NCBI RefSeq assembly: GCF_014287875.1
Contig: NZ_JACOPN010000003.1
Coordinates: forward strand, 248,001 to 312,000
Length of the DNA: 64,000 nt
Origin: Flintibacter faecis
GTDB lineage: Bacteria; Bacillota; Clostridia; Oscillospirales; Oscillospiraceae
Reading direction: 5' to 3'
Shown here: positions 33,450 to 40,812 of the stretch, one piece after another
Position numbering within the stretch: the first letter of the stretch is position 1
Layout of the letters: each line of letters opens with the position of its first letter
Made by a program: the position numbers and the translations under genes
Notes under the pieces: generated by a model
Databases searched by the model: none
Seen by the model: only the letters and a program-made list of their open reading frames with translations
What the model was told of the DNA's origin: nothing

Positions 33450-34652
33450 TTAGTCGGACGCCTTGAAGTTGTAAACAGGGCGAATCCGCTGAACGATTTC
33501 AACGGTAGGTTCAATCTGGTCTATGATCTCAGCCATACTCTTATAGGCCATGGGGGATTCATCCAGGGTATCGGGAACAACACAGGTCGTATAGATTCCT
33601 TCCATCTCCTTCTGAAACTCTTCCATAGAGAGAGCCTGAAACGCCGCGTGACGGCTCATGAGACGACCGGCGCCATGCGGAGCGGAGCAGTTCCATTCCT
33701 CGTTTCCCTTACCGATACAGATGAGGCTCCCATCCCGCATGTTGATGGGAATGAGCAACTTTTCTCCCTTCCGTGCGGAGACGGAACCCTTGCGCAGAAT
33801 CATGGCGTCCGTATCGATATAGTTGTGGATCGTGGTAAACTCATCGACAGGAGTAAGGCCCATACCAGACAGAATCACATCCACCATTGCTTTGCGGTTG
33901 AGTACGGCGAACTTCTGAGTCAGCTTCATGTCGTGAATGTAGTCGTCAAAAAGTGCGCCTTCCACATAGGCAAGATCCTTGGGAATGCTCAAATCGTGCT
34001 CACGCTTGAGAGCCGTGATCGTCTTTTGAATCTCCTTGAACCGGCCCTCCGCCTTCATCTGATCGATCGTAGCCTTGATCTGATAGTGTGCGCCACCCCA
34101 AAGAGCACGGCGGCCCTCGTCCTGATAGAAGTTTGCAACCTCAGTCCCAAGATGCCGGCTGCCGGAGTGGACTACCAGAAACAGCCGCCCATCTTCCGCA
34201 CGATCCACCTCAATGAAGTGGTTTCCGCCGCCAAGGGAGCCGATGCTTCTCATCGCGCGATTGAGGTTGACTTGATCTGCGCAACACAGCTGAGACAGAT
34301 CGAGGTCCGCATTCAACGCATGGATCTCGTCTCTCACCTCTCGACCGTAGGGAATCTCCTTCCGAATCAGCGCGTCCAAACGCTCGAAATTAATCTCACG
34401 CTCGGACAATTCCACCGTTTCCATGCCGCAGCCGATATCAACGCCGACCATGCCTGGAACGATCTTGTCCAGAATGGTCATGGTGGTACCAATCGTACAG
34501 CCCTTGCCAGCGTGGACATCAGGCATAACGCGGATCTTGCAGCCCGCGAATTCCTTTTGATCACAGACCGACTGGATCTGGGCGCGGGCTGCATCTTCCA
34601 GTACAGGGGTATAGCAGAAAGCGGTATTATATAATCCTTCTATCTTTACCAT
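33450..34652 (-). CDS. rtcB: RtcB RNA ligase
   Basis: Signature motifs are intact: MPDVHAGKGCTIG, VGVDIGCGME (metal-binding Cys), GSLGGGNHFIEV, HSGSRHLG and SAPHGAGRLMSR, which carries the His that is guanylylated. RtcB joins 2',3'-cyclic phosphate or 3'-phosphate ends to 5'-OH ends, as left by ribotoxins and anticodon nucleases. The 400-aa length is usual for the short bacterial type. First gene of the operon with the nucleotidyltransferase and the CCA enzyme. AAAGGA lies upstream. Confidence 0.95.
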   Translation of the reverse strand: MVKIEGLYNTAFCYTPVLEDAARAQIQSVCDQKEFAGCKIRVMPDVHAGKGCTIGTTMTILDKIVPGMVGVDIGCGMETVELSEREINFERLDALIRKEIPYGREVRDEIHALNADLDLSQLCCADQVNLNRAMRSIGSLGGGNHFIEVDRAEDGRLFLVVHSGSRHLGTEVANFYQDEGRRALWGGAHYQIKATIDQMKAEGRFKEIQKTITALKREHDLSIPKDLAYVEGALFDDYIHDMKLTQKFAVLNRKAMVDVILSGMGLTPVDEFTTIHNYIDTDAMILRKGSVSARKGEKLLIPINMRDGSLICIGKGNEEWNCSAPHGAGRLMSRHAAFQALSMEEFQKEMEGIYTTCVVPDTLDESPMAYKSMAEIIDQIEPTVEIVQRIRPVYNFKASD

Positions 34653-34799
34653 AGCAATTTCCTTTCTTCTTACTTCCTATTTTACGGATAGGCTCCGTTA
34701 ATTGCAACAGCTCTCTTGGTTGCAAAAAATGAGGGCTTTCACTACATGTGTGAAAGCCCTCAACAATTTAATGATACAGTAATCGCGCAGAGATGTCAA
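34653..34799 (-). promoter_or_regulatory. rtcB promoter and leader with terminator at +1
   Basis: TTGACA (34799-34794) and TATCAT (34776-34771), spaced 17, form a near-consensus promoter. The RNA would begin almost directly with a terminator hairpin (34761-34731) and T-run (34729-34723). A competing TTGCAAC/GTTGCAA hairpin (34725-34702) overlaps that T-run, and an ACGGA/TCCGT hairpin follows. Confidence 0.65.
34723..34761 (-). terminator. Promoter-proximal terminator of rtcB operon
   Basis: GAGGGCTTTCAC pairs with GTGAAAGCCCTC, followed by ATTTTTTG on the minus strand. Confidence 0.8.
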
Positions 34800-34927
34800 T
34801 CTGGTCTTGCACATTCGCGCCACATTTCATTGTAATGACTAGTTTTTTGAAAGATAAGTTGTGTCTTTCCTGCATTGTTTTTTTGTCTATCCTATGCTAT
34901 CTTATAGGTACAGAAAGGGTGAGTCCA

Positions 34928-34939
34928 ATGTACAGCTAA
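34928..34939 (+). CDS. Three-codon upstream ORF (MYS)
   Basis: ATG-TAC-AGC-stop preceded by AAAGGGTG at good distance. Confidence 0.35.
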   Translation: MYS

Positions 34940-34973
34940 CTCCCTCTCAACTCAAGAAAGCGAGGTTAAATTG

Positions 34974-35000
34974 ATGTTAGATACTAAGAACGAAAGATGA
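34974..35000 (+). CDS. Eight-residue leader peptide MLDTKNER
   Basis: GCGAGG lies eight bases upstream. The stop codon lies inside the 5' arm of the terminator hairpin, the usual geometry for ribosome-controlled read-through. Confidence 0.45.
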   Translation: MLDTKNER

Positions 35001-35041
35001 GCCTTGACTGCTTTTGCTGGTGGTCAAGGCTCATCTTTTTC
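34996..35041 (+). terminator. Terminator overlapping the leader-peptide stop
   Basis: GATGAGCCTTGAC and GTCAAGGCTCATC, then TTTTT. Confidence 0.85.
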
Positions 35042-35053
35042 GTGTAAATCACA

Positions 35054-35076
35054 AGTCCCGAAAGGGGCTTTTTTTG
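35054..35076 (+). terminator. Second leader terminator
   Basis: AGTCCC-GAAA-GGGGCT tetraloop hairpin, then seven T. Confidence 0.8.
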
Positions 35077-35200
35077 TTTGCAGGTAATTTGATAATCATC
35101 TGTATTCAATGTGCCAATAGGGATAATTCGCATTGTCCGTTCTTTTGGACACCGACAGCTCTATGATGATTACAATCGAACGAAAGAAGGAGCAATTGCC

Positions 35201-36121
35201 GTGGAGTACATTGTCATGGATATGGAGTGGAATCAGGCGCTTACCTTTTCTGAGATGGTCAAAGATCCGGTTTTCTTGACAGGTGAGATTATTCAGATTG
35301 GAGCAATCAAGCTAAATCAGACTCTTGAAGTGGTAGACTCCTTCAATGAACAGATTGCGCCTCAGTACTATACAGAGCTTCACCCCAAGGTAGCGGAGAT
35401 CACTAAACTTTCCAATCGGGATTTACAAAAAGGGAAAGGGTTCCATACGGTGTTTAATTCTTTCTGCGATTGGTGTGGCGATGACTTTGTGTTCCTGGCC
35501 TGGGGGACGGAAGATCTTCGTATTTTGCGAAAGAATATGGATCTCCATAATATTGATACCAGCTTTATGCCCCCGTGTTTCAATCTACAGAACATCTTTG
35601 TGGATCAAGTTACACACGATACAAAGCAATACGCATTGGCCAATGCATTGGCGATCGTCGGCGAGGTTCCATTTGATTCCCACGATGCCCTAAATGACGC
35701 AAGGAGCACAGCGCTTCTCTGCACACATTTAGACCTCATAAGGGGACTGAACGAGTACAAGGAGACCGTAGAGAATAGAAATGGCATCGTTGAGAGTTAC
35801 GAGTTTGAAGAGCCCTATGCCGATATTGGCGATGCTCTGAGCGATGATTACGTTGTATCCTTCGAGTGTCCACATTGCGGCGAGATCGTCTGGGGAGAAA
35901 ACTGGATCCGAAAGACGGGTACAAATCTCCTGTCTCTATCACAGTGCAGCGATGGACAAGAATACCTTATTAGCCTCAAATTCCGACCGATTGCAGAGAA
36001 TAAGGTTGTTGTGAAGCGGCTGGTCTATGCTCTGACGGATGAACTGCGAACGGACTATCAGCAGTGTATGGAGCAGGCTGCTGCATGGAGCAAATATGTG
36101 ATCCCCGCATACTCGTTTTGA
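35201..36121 (+). CDS. DEDDh 3'-5' exonuclease of the DnaQ/KapD type
   Basis: GTG 35201 has GGAG eight bases upstream. VMDMEWNQ gives D-x-E, LAWGTEDLRIL the second Asp region, and SHDALNDARSTALLC the H-x-D motif. A C-terminal extension of about 100 residues contains CPHCGE, a half zinc site. DEDDh enzymes trim RNA or DNA 3' ends. Divergent from rtcB and under its own attenuator-like leader. Confidence 0.85.
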   Translation: MEYIVMDMEWNQALTFSEMVKDPVFLTGEIIQIGAIKLNQTLEVVDSFNEQIAPQYYTELHPKVAEITKLSNRDLQKGKGFHTVFNSFCDWCGDDFVFLAWGTEDLRILRKNMDLHNIDTSFMPPCFNLQNIFVDQVTHDTKQYALANALAIVGEVPFDSHDALNDARSTALLCTHLDLIRGLNEYKETVENRNGIVESYEFEEPYADIGDALSDDYVVSFECPHCGEIVWGENWIRKTGTNLLSLSQCSDGQEYLISLKFRPIAENKVVVKRLVYALTDELRTDYQQCMEQAAAWSKYVIPAYSF

Positions 36122-36137
36122 CTGTGAGGAAATAACC

Positions 36138-36356
36138 ATGTTGAAGCTTTTCGATACCGTTACCTTGAAAAATGATGATCCCGAAACTGGGGTCAAAGCA
36201 GGGACTGAAGGAACCATTGTCGATGTACTCGGTAACGGCAAAGCATTTACCGTTGAATTCTTTGATGAAGATGGGAATACAATAGAGGCATCCCTTTATA
36301 CAGAGTACACTCCAGCGCAATTACAAAAGGTCGAAACAGCCCTGACTCTAACATAG
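36138..36356 (+). CDS. DUF4926-like small beta protein
   Basis: FDTVTLKNDD..., GVKAGTEGTIVDVL and FTVEFFDEDGNTI match the short SH3-like DUF4926 pattern. Function unknown. GAGGAAATAACC precedes the start, 16 bases after the exonuclease. Confidence 0.7.
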   Translation: MLKLFDTVTLKNDDPETGVKAGTEGTIVDVLGNGKAFTVEFFDEDGNTIEASLYTEYTPAQLQKVETALTLT

Positions 36357-36444
36357 CAGATTTAATCTGTGCAAGACGCACTCAATGGCGTTTAGAGCGC
36401 AGGATTCCATAAAATGCAAAAATGCAAAAAGCTATATAGAGGAC

Positions 36445-36473
36445 TGGACATGCGCATTTTGACCTGTTATAAT
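36445..36473 (+). promoter_or_regulatory. Promoter of tRNA-Pro
   Basis: TGGACA and TATAAT spaced 17, a dozen bases before the tRNA. Confidence 0.65.
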
Positions 36474-36485
36474 AATATAATACAT

Positions 36486-36561
36486 CCGGGTATAGCGAAG
36501 TTGGTATCGCGCCTGGTTTGGGACCAGGAGACCGTGCGTTCGAGTCGCACTACTCGGACCA
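36486..36561 (+). tRNA. tRNA-Pro (TGG)
   Basis: CCGGGTA/TACTCGG acceptor, CCTGG/CCAGG stem, loop TTTGGGA with anticodon TGG, CCA encoded. The integrase gene ends 57 bases downstream, so the 3' end may be an attachment site. Confidence 0.94.
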
Positions 36562-36566
36562 ACGAA

Positions 36567-36610
36567 AAAAGGGACTCTGAAATTGCTGATTTCAGAGTCC
36601 CTTTTCCTTG
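36567..36610. terminator. Terminator between tRNA-Pro and integrase
   Basis: AAAAGGGACTCTGAAAT pairs with ATTTCAGAGTCCCTTTT around TGCTG; usable from both sides. Confidence 0.85.
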
Positions 36611-36618
36611 TTCAATGT

Positions 36619-37902
36619 CTACTGTGATGTTGGATCTAAATCCGTCGAATTCGACGGGTTTAGGCAGTTAGCCAGATCCGATTCATAATCACCACGCACT
36701 ACCGCACTCGGTGAGTGAACGACATTAACCTGCACATTGACACTTGCGTTCATAAAAACGCCGATCTTTTCAGCCGCGCCTCGCTTCATTTGTTCTGTCA
36801 CATGCGTGTAAGTGTCCAGCGTGAATGCGGCACTATAGTGGCCGAGCATGCCAGCGACCGTTTTTGCATCTACGCCGCTCTGAATTGCTAAGGTCGAAAA
36901 TGTATGTCTCAAGTCATGAAAGCGAACGCTTTCATCCACTCCGGCAGCGGCGAGCATTTGTTTGTGTAAATGTCGAAGAGAGTCCGGACTCCAGTAACCA
37001 TTAGTTCTCGGACACCAAAACATGAGGGGACTATCCGGATGCTTGTTGTGCTCATCTATGAGCAAAGCAACAGTATTCTCCGGAAGAGCTATTGTTCGAA
37101 TCGAATTCTCAGTCTTCGGTACAGAAATGCACAACTCTCCCCCAGAACGAGTGAGCTGCTTGTTAACCGTCAGCATTCGTGTTTCCGGATTCAAGTCGGC
37201 CCACTCCAGGCCAAGTAATTCTCCCCGTCGAAGCCCACTTGTCAATTCCAAATAGAAAAGCGCATAGACCCCAAGTCGCTTTGCCTCATCCAGATATGCA
37301 CCTATCTTGTCCTGCGGCAGGACGTGCATTTCTTTCTTTTCACGCTTTGGAATTTTGCAGTTATCGCAAGGGTTGAAGGGAATAATCCGCTCCTTAACCG
37401 CCTGTTTCAGAGCGCCGCTCAATACCGCATGAATGTGCTTCACGGTGCTTGCAGACAATGGCTCATATTTCCGATTTCCATGGTTGTCTAAGCGGCCATG
37501 TGTGTGCAGATCATTGTAGAATCGTTGGATCTGAATCGAGCTGAGTTTTGAAAGCTGGATATGGCCCAAAACCGGGATGATGTGGTTCTCGATCATGCTC
37601 CTATAACCATCTGCTGAGCTAGGGCGAAGATTTGGCTTTGTGTAGGAATCAAACCAAAGCCGAATCCATGTAGAAAGGGGCTGTGAATCATATCCTTTGC
37701 CCTTGCGATAATAAGGCCCTGTATCCTGTTGGATGGCTCGTGCCAGCTTCGCTGTGCATTCTTTTCGTGTCTTAGCAAAAACGCCCTTTTGAATACGCTT
37801 TCCCGTTAGAATATCGTAGCCGGCAGTATATCGACCTTCCCAACAGCCGGGGTATCTCTCTCGAATGCTGCCTTCGCCATTCGCTCTTTGCCTACCAGCC
37901 AT
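36619..37902 (-). CDS. int: Tyrosine integrase, Tn916/phage type
   Basis: It has an AP2-like arm-binding N-terminus (GEGSIRERYPGCWEGRYTAG) and a SAM-like core-binding domain. The catalytic domain shows ELTSGLRRGELLGLEW (first Arg), HDLRHTFSTL (H-x-x-R) and LGHYSAAFTLDTYTHV (His and Tyr). ATG 37902 has GGGAG six bases upstream. Two excisionase-like genes lie just upstream, and tRNA-Pro lies 57 bases downstream. The end of the gene contains a near-palindrome around GTCGAATTCGAC (36650). Confidence 0.93.
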   Translation of the reverse strand: MAGRQRANGEGSIRERYPGCWEGRYTAGYDILTGKRIQKGVFAKTRKECTAKLARAIQQDTGPYYRKGKGYDSQPLSTWIRLWFDSYTKPNLRPSSADGYRSMIENHIIPVLGHIQLSKLSSIQIQRFYNDLHTHGRLDNHGNRKYEPLSASTVKHIHAVLSGALKQAVKERIIPFNPCDNCKIPKREKKEMHVLPQDKIGAYLDEAKRLGVYALFYLELTSGLRRGELLGLEWADLNPETRMLTVNKQLTRSGGELCISVPKTENSIRTIALPENTVALLIDEHNKHPDSPLMFWCPRTNGYWSPDSLRHLHKQMLAAAGVDESVRFHDLRHTFSTLAIQSGVDAKTVAGMLGHYSAAFTLDTYTHVTEQMKRGAAEKIGVFMNASVNVQVNVVHSPSAVVRGDYESDLANCLNPSNSTDLDPTSQ

Positions 37903-38137
37903 AATGATCTCCCTTTTCCATTTGCGTCTGAGCATCAAGCCACGAGAGAAATTTTCCTTTGTCAATATAGACCCTTTGACCACTTACCGTATGGGGAAAG
38001 TCATCTCTCTTTAGAAGTCTATATGCAACCGTAAGACTGCATCCGAGGGTCTTTGCAACGAGCGGCATCGTCATCACATCCGGAAGATCTTCTTTGCGCC
38101 GGATTCGCGGCATCTTACTATCGTCCATCCTTGTCAC
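37892..38137 (-). CDS. Excisionase-like HTH protein A
   Basis: Winged-helix excisionase/MerR pattern: VMTMPLVAKTLGCSLTVAYRL, DDFPHTVSGQRVYIDKGKFLSWL. It overlaps the integrase start by 11 bases. Such proteins bend att DNA to favour excision. Confidence 0.78.
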   Translation of the reverse strand: MTRMDDSKMPRIRRKEDLPDVMTMPLVAKTLGCSLTVAYRLLKRDDFPHTVSGQRVYIDKGKFLSWLDAQTQMEKGDHYGW

Positions 38138-38361
38138 TCCGTATAGAAGAGAGAGTCCTTCTCTTCTGTTTGCACATTTAGCCAGGTAAGGAATTTGTCT
38201 TTCGGCACGAAGATACGACTTCCAACTTTGAAGGCAGGAAAGTCGATGCGCTTCACAAGCTCATAGACCTGAGACAGCCCGAGGCCGAGGAAATTGGACA
38301 CCTCCTGAACATTGAGGATAAGGGGGAGCTCATCGGAACTCTTATACTGGCAACTTTTCAT
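38134..38361 (-). CDS. Excisionase-like HTH protein B
   Basis: Homologous in layout to its neighbour (LNVQEVSNFLGLGLSQVYELV, IDFPAFKVGSRIFVPKDKFLTWL). AGGAGG upstream; it overlaps the next gene by four bases. Two successive xis-like genes before int suggest a duplication. Confidence 0.78.
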   Translation of the reverse strand: MKSCQYKSSDELPLILNVQEVSNFLGLGLSQVYELVKRIDFPAFKVGSRIFVPKDKFLTWLNVQTEEKDSLFYTE

Positions 38362-38529
38362 TTTGCATTCCTCCTGTGAAGTAATCTATATCAATACTTA
38401 CGAGGAGGTTTGGTAACCAACAACAGGTTCGTACAAATTATCAGCAATAGAAAGCAGAAACTGCATTTTATTTGTGGCGAATTTGCCGCAATTAAACGAC
38501 AGTTGCGTTGGGACGTTATGAGATTAGCT

Positions 38530-38565
38530 AAAAAAGAAGCACTTACGGATCAATACCGTAAGTGC
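38530..38565 (-). terminator. Terminator of HU gene
   Basis: GCACTTACGG/CCGTAAGTGC hairpin followed on the minus strand by TTCTTTTTT. Confidence 0.85.
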
Positions 38566-38584
38566 CTCTCTATGGGTTTTCAAA

Positions 38585-38857
38585 TTACTGGATGGCGTCT
38601 TTGAAAGCCTTTCCTGCTTTGAACGCAGGTGCCTTAGATGCAGGGATATCAATCTGCTCACCTGTTGCAGGATTCTTGCCAGTACGGGCAGCACGTTCTT
38701 TGACCTCGAAAGAGCCGAAGCCCACCAGCTGCACCTTGTTGCCAGCCTTCAGAGTGTTCTCAGTAGTTGTGATAAATGCTGCGAGAGCAGTCTCACAATC
38801 CTTCTTGGAAAGGCCACTCGTTTCAGCCATTGCAGCAATCAATTCAGTCTTATTCAT
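38585..38857 (-). CDS. hup: HU-type DNA-binding protein
   Basis: Complete 90-aa HU: MNKTELIAAMAETSGLSKKD, VQLVGFGSFEVKERAARTGKNPATG and the C-terminal FKAGKAFKDAI. Bends and packages DNA and assists integrase and replication complexes. Own promoter (TTGCCA-17-TATAAT) and terminator. Confidence 0.95.
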   Translation of the reverse strand: MNKTELIAAMAETSGLSKKDCETALAAFITTTENTLKAGNKVQLVGFGSFEVKERAARTGKNPATGEQIDIPASKAPAFKAGKAFKDAIQ

Positions 38858-38898
38858 GTTTTTCCCCTTCTTTGATTATGTATCTTTGGCGCTTTGTT

Positions 38899-38927
38899 AT
38901 TATAACGAGTGTGAGATGGAATGGCAA
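38899..38927 (-). promoter_or_regulatory. HU gene promoter
   Basis: TTGCCA (38927-38922) and TATAAT (38904-38899) spaced 17 on the minus strand. Confidence 0.75.
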
Positions 38928-39011
38928 TACTTTCTTGATCCATTGCCGGCGTATACTCGTTGCTGAATGCATAAGTGCTGGCCCTTGCAAAGGTCGGCCC
39001 GTTATGCTAAA

Positions 39012-39025
39012 GTAACATATGTAAC
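39012..39025. promoter_or_regulatory. Operator candidate upstream of SorC-type regulator
   Basis: GTAACATATGTAAC; the exact reverse complement recurs at 39978-39991, just after the regulator gene. Confidence 0.6.
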
Positions 39026-39047
39026 ATACACACGGAGGAACGATGCT

Positions 39048-39977
39048 ATGCTCAGTCAGGAAAAGCAAAAGAAATTAGCGTATGTCGCACGCAGATACTA
39101 TCTGGAAAATCAGCGGCAGAGCGATATTGCAAAGGAATTAGGGGTTTCCAGGCCCTTAGTCAGCCGGATGCTTTCTGAAGCGCGTGAACTTGGTGTGGTG
39201 GAAATTACGATCCATGAGCCGGGGGCGCGGGCGGAGCGCCTGATGGAGCGGCTACATTTGTACAGCGCCATTCAAAACGGCGTTTTAATAGAAGATGGGA
39301 AAGATGAGGACGAAACCAATCGCGCGCTTTCTCAGGGAGCGGTCGAACTGCTTCAGAATATAGGAACTCAACGGCTTGGAGTTGGCTGGGGCTATTTGAT
39401 CGGACAGCTCGTGACATGGTTGGAGACAAATCCTCAGCAAGACAGCTCCATCACAGATATTTGCCCGCTGGTTGGCAATGCCAATATCCCTGCTCGGAAT
39501 TACCAATCCAATGAAAATGTCCGCTTGATGGCACAACAGTTTGGCGCAGCTTCGCACTTTCTCTACCTGCCTGCATTGCCGGACAACCAAGAGGAGAAAC
39601 GCCTGCTCTGCTCAACGGAGGTCTATCACCAGATCGAACAGCAGTGGGAACAGATTGATACCGCCCTCGTCAATATCGGCAATTATCCGTCCAGCCCTGA
39701 CTTTGCCTCACTCGTTCGCTATGGCGACTTGCTCCAGAAGCAGCACGCCTGCGGCCGGATGCTCATTTACTATTTCAACGAGGACGGGACGGTCATCCAG
39801 TCGGATCAGGATTTTGCCATTCAAATCCCGCTTGATCTTCTGCGGAAATGCCCGAACATCATCGGAGTCTGTTCGGCAAATACCAGTGAGAAGGCCCTGT
39901 GCGGTGCCCTGCGGTCCAATGTGCTGACGCATATTGTCGCCCGGTCTTCTCTTGTGCAGGCATTATTCGACAAATAA
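39048..39977 (+). CDS. SorC/DeoR-family sugar-binding regulator, LsrR-like
   Basis: The N-terminal HTH (YLENQRQSDIAKELGVSRPLVSRML) is joined to a phosphosugar-binding domain (LGVGWGYLIGQLV... NIGNYPSSPDFASL... GVCSANTSEKALCGALRSNVLTHIVA). LsrR belongs to this family and responds to a phosphorylated ligand. It lies upstream of dhaL-dhaK-lsrF on the same strand and is flanked by two copies of its probable operator. Confidence 0.88.
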   Translation: MLSQEKQKKLAYVARRYYLENQRQSDIAKELGVSRPLVSRMLSEARELGVVEITIHEPGARAERLMERLHLYSAIQNGVLIEDGKDEDETNRALSQGAVELLQNIGTQRLGVGWGYLIGQLVTWLETNPQQDSSITDICPLVGNANIPARNYQSNENVRLMAQQFGAASHFLYLPALPDNQEEKRLLCSTEVYHQIEQQWEQIDTALVNIGNYPSSPDFASLVRYGDLLQKQHACGRMLIYYFNEDGTVIQSDQDFAIQIPLDLLRKCPNIIGVCSANTSEKALCGALRSNVLTHIVARSSLVQALFDK

Positions 39978-39991
39978 GTTACATATGTTAC
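39978..39991. promoter_or_regulatory. Second operator candidate for the SorC regulator
   Basis: GTTACATATGTTAC; further partial matches (CTGTTACG, AATGTAACA) lie in the dhaL promoter. Confidence 0.6.
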
Positions 39992-40092
39992 GCTCGGAAT
40001 ATGATTTATTCCGAGCGTCATTGTTATTCTGACAAATTGCACATTTTTAATAGGTTGTATTCGGTATATATGGTGAAATTCTGTCTCTGCTA

Positions 40093-40121
40093 TTGACATC
40101 TGTTACGCTCTACATTATCAT
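40093..40121 (+). promoter_or_regulatory. Promoter of the dhaLK-lsrF cluster
   Basis: TTGACA and TATCAT spaced 17. The spacer contains GTTACG, and AATGTAACAC lies just downstream; these are half-sites of the regulator's operator. Confidence 0.8.
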
Positions 40122-40167
40122 AAATTCACAAATGTAACACAAGGGCGATGGAAGGAGGTGAAGCGAA

Positions 40168-40776
40168 ATGACGAAAACAGAATTTGCAGCACGGCTGCAG
40201 CAGGCTTGCGCGTCGGTGACGGCTGCAGAGCAGGAACTGACGGAAATTGACTCCAAGTTTGGAGATGCCGACCACGGCTTGACCATGACCAAGATCGCCG
40301 GTGCGATCTCCGGTGCGGTGGCCGAATCCGACGGCGGCATTCAGTCCATGCTGGATGATGCGGCTATGGCTGTTATGGTGTTGAATGGAGGCAGCGCCGT
40401 TCCCCTGTGGAATACTTGGCTGGATGGAATGCAGGAAAATGCCCCCGACGGAGACGAGATCGACACCGCAGGACTTCAGGCAATTTTTGCTCGGGCTCTT
40501 GAGGCGCTGAATGAGATGTCGGGTGCCCAGGTGGGCGACAAGACCATGATGGATGCCCTGATCCCCGCCAGCGAGGCAATCGCGGCATACACAGGAAATG
40601 ACGAGCAGGAGTTGTTTGCCGCAGCAGCTGAGGCAGCGACTCGAGGTGCCGAAGCCAGTAAACAGTTCGTGTCCAAGTTTGGACGGGCGAAAAGCTATGG
40701 CACACAGACCATTGGAACGCCGGACGCGGGCGCAACTTCAATGGCGTATTTTTTCCGCGGGCTGGCGCAGTTCTGA
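40168..40776 (+). CDS. dhaL: Dihydroxyacetone-kinase-type subunit DhaL
   Basis: The DhaL fold is marked by EIDSKFGDADHGLTM (Mg-nucleotide-binding Asp cluster), VLNGGSAVPLW, AQVGDKTMMDALIPA and KSYGTQTIGTPDAGATSM. DhaL holds the nucleotide and hands the phosphate to a sugar bound by DhaK. In this arrangement no DhaM or other PTS partner is nearby, so it may use ATP directly. Confidence 0.9.
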   Translation: MTKTEFAARLQQACASVTAAEQELTEIDSKFGDADHGLTMTKIAGAISGAVAESDGGIQSMLDDAAMAVMVLNGGSAVPLWNTWLDGMQENAPDGDEIDTAGLQAIFARALEALNEMSGAQVGDKTMMDALIPASEAIAAYTGNDEQELFAAAAEAATRGAEASKQFVSKFGRAKSYGTQTIGTPDAGATSMAYFFRGLAQF

Positions 40777-40812
40777 GTACAAACAACTGATCTGAAATGA
40801 GAGGTATTTTAC

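Larger units (their letters stand above)
34875..35200 (+). promoter_or_regulatory. Leader of DEDD exonuclease gene: promoter, two uORFs, two terminators
   Basis: TTGTTT (34875) and TATCTT (34898), spaced 17, form the promoter. Two tiny ORFs with ribosome sites follow, then terminators at 34996-35041 and 35054-35076 and a TGTCC/GGACA hairpin at 35134-35151, before GTG 35201. With the rtcB leader this fills the 548-base gene-free stretch. Confidence 0.6.

Noticed and set aside
33429..34634. 401-codon frame opposite rtcB
   Set aside because: RtcB motifs are complete on the minus strand.
38410..38604. 64-codon frame after an AGGAGG at 38402
   Set aside because: The start codon is only a base or so from the AGGAGG, the frame runs through the HU terminator into the HU gene, and the sequence is not protein-like.
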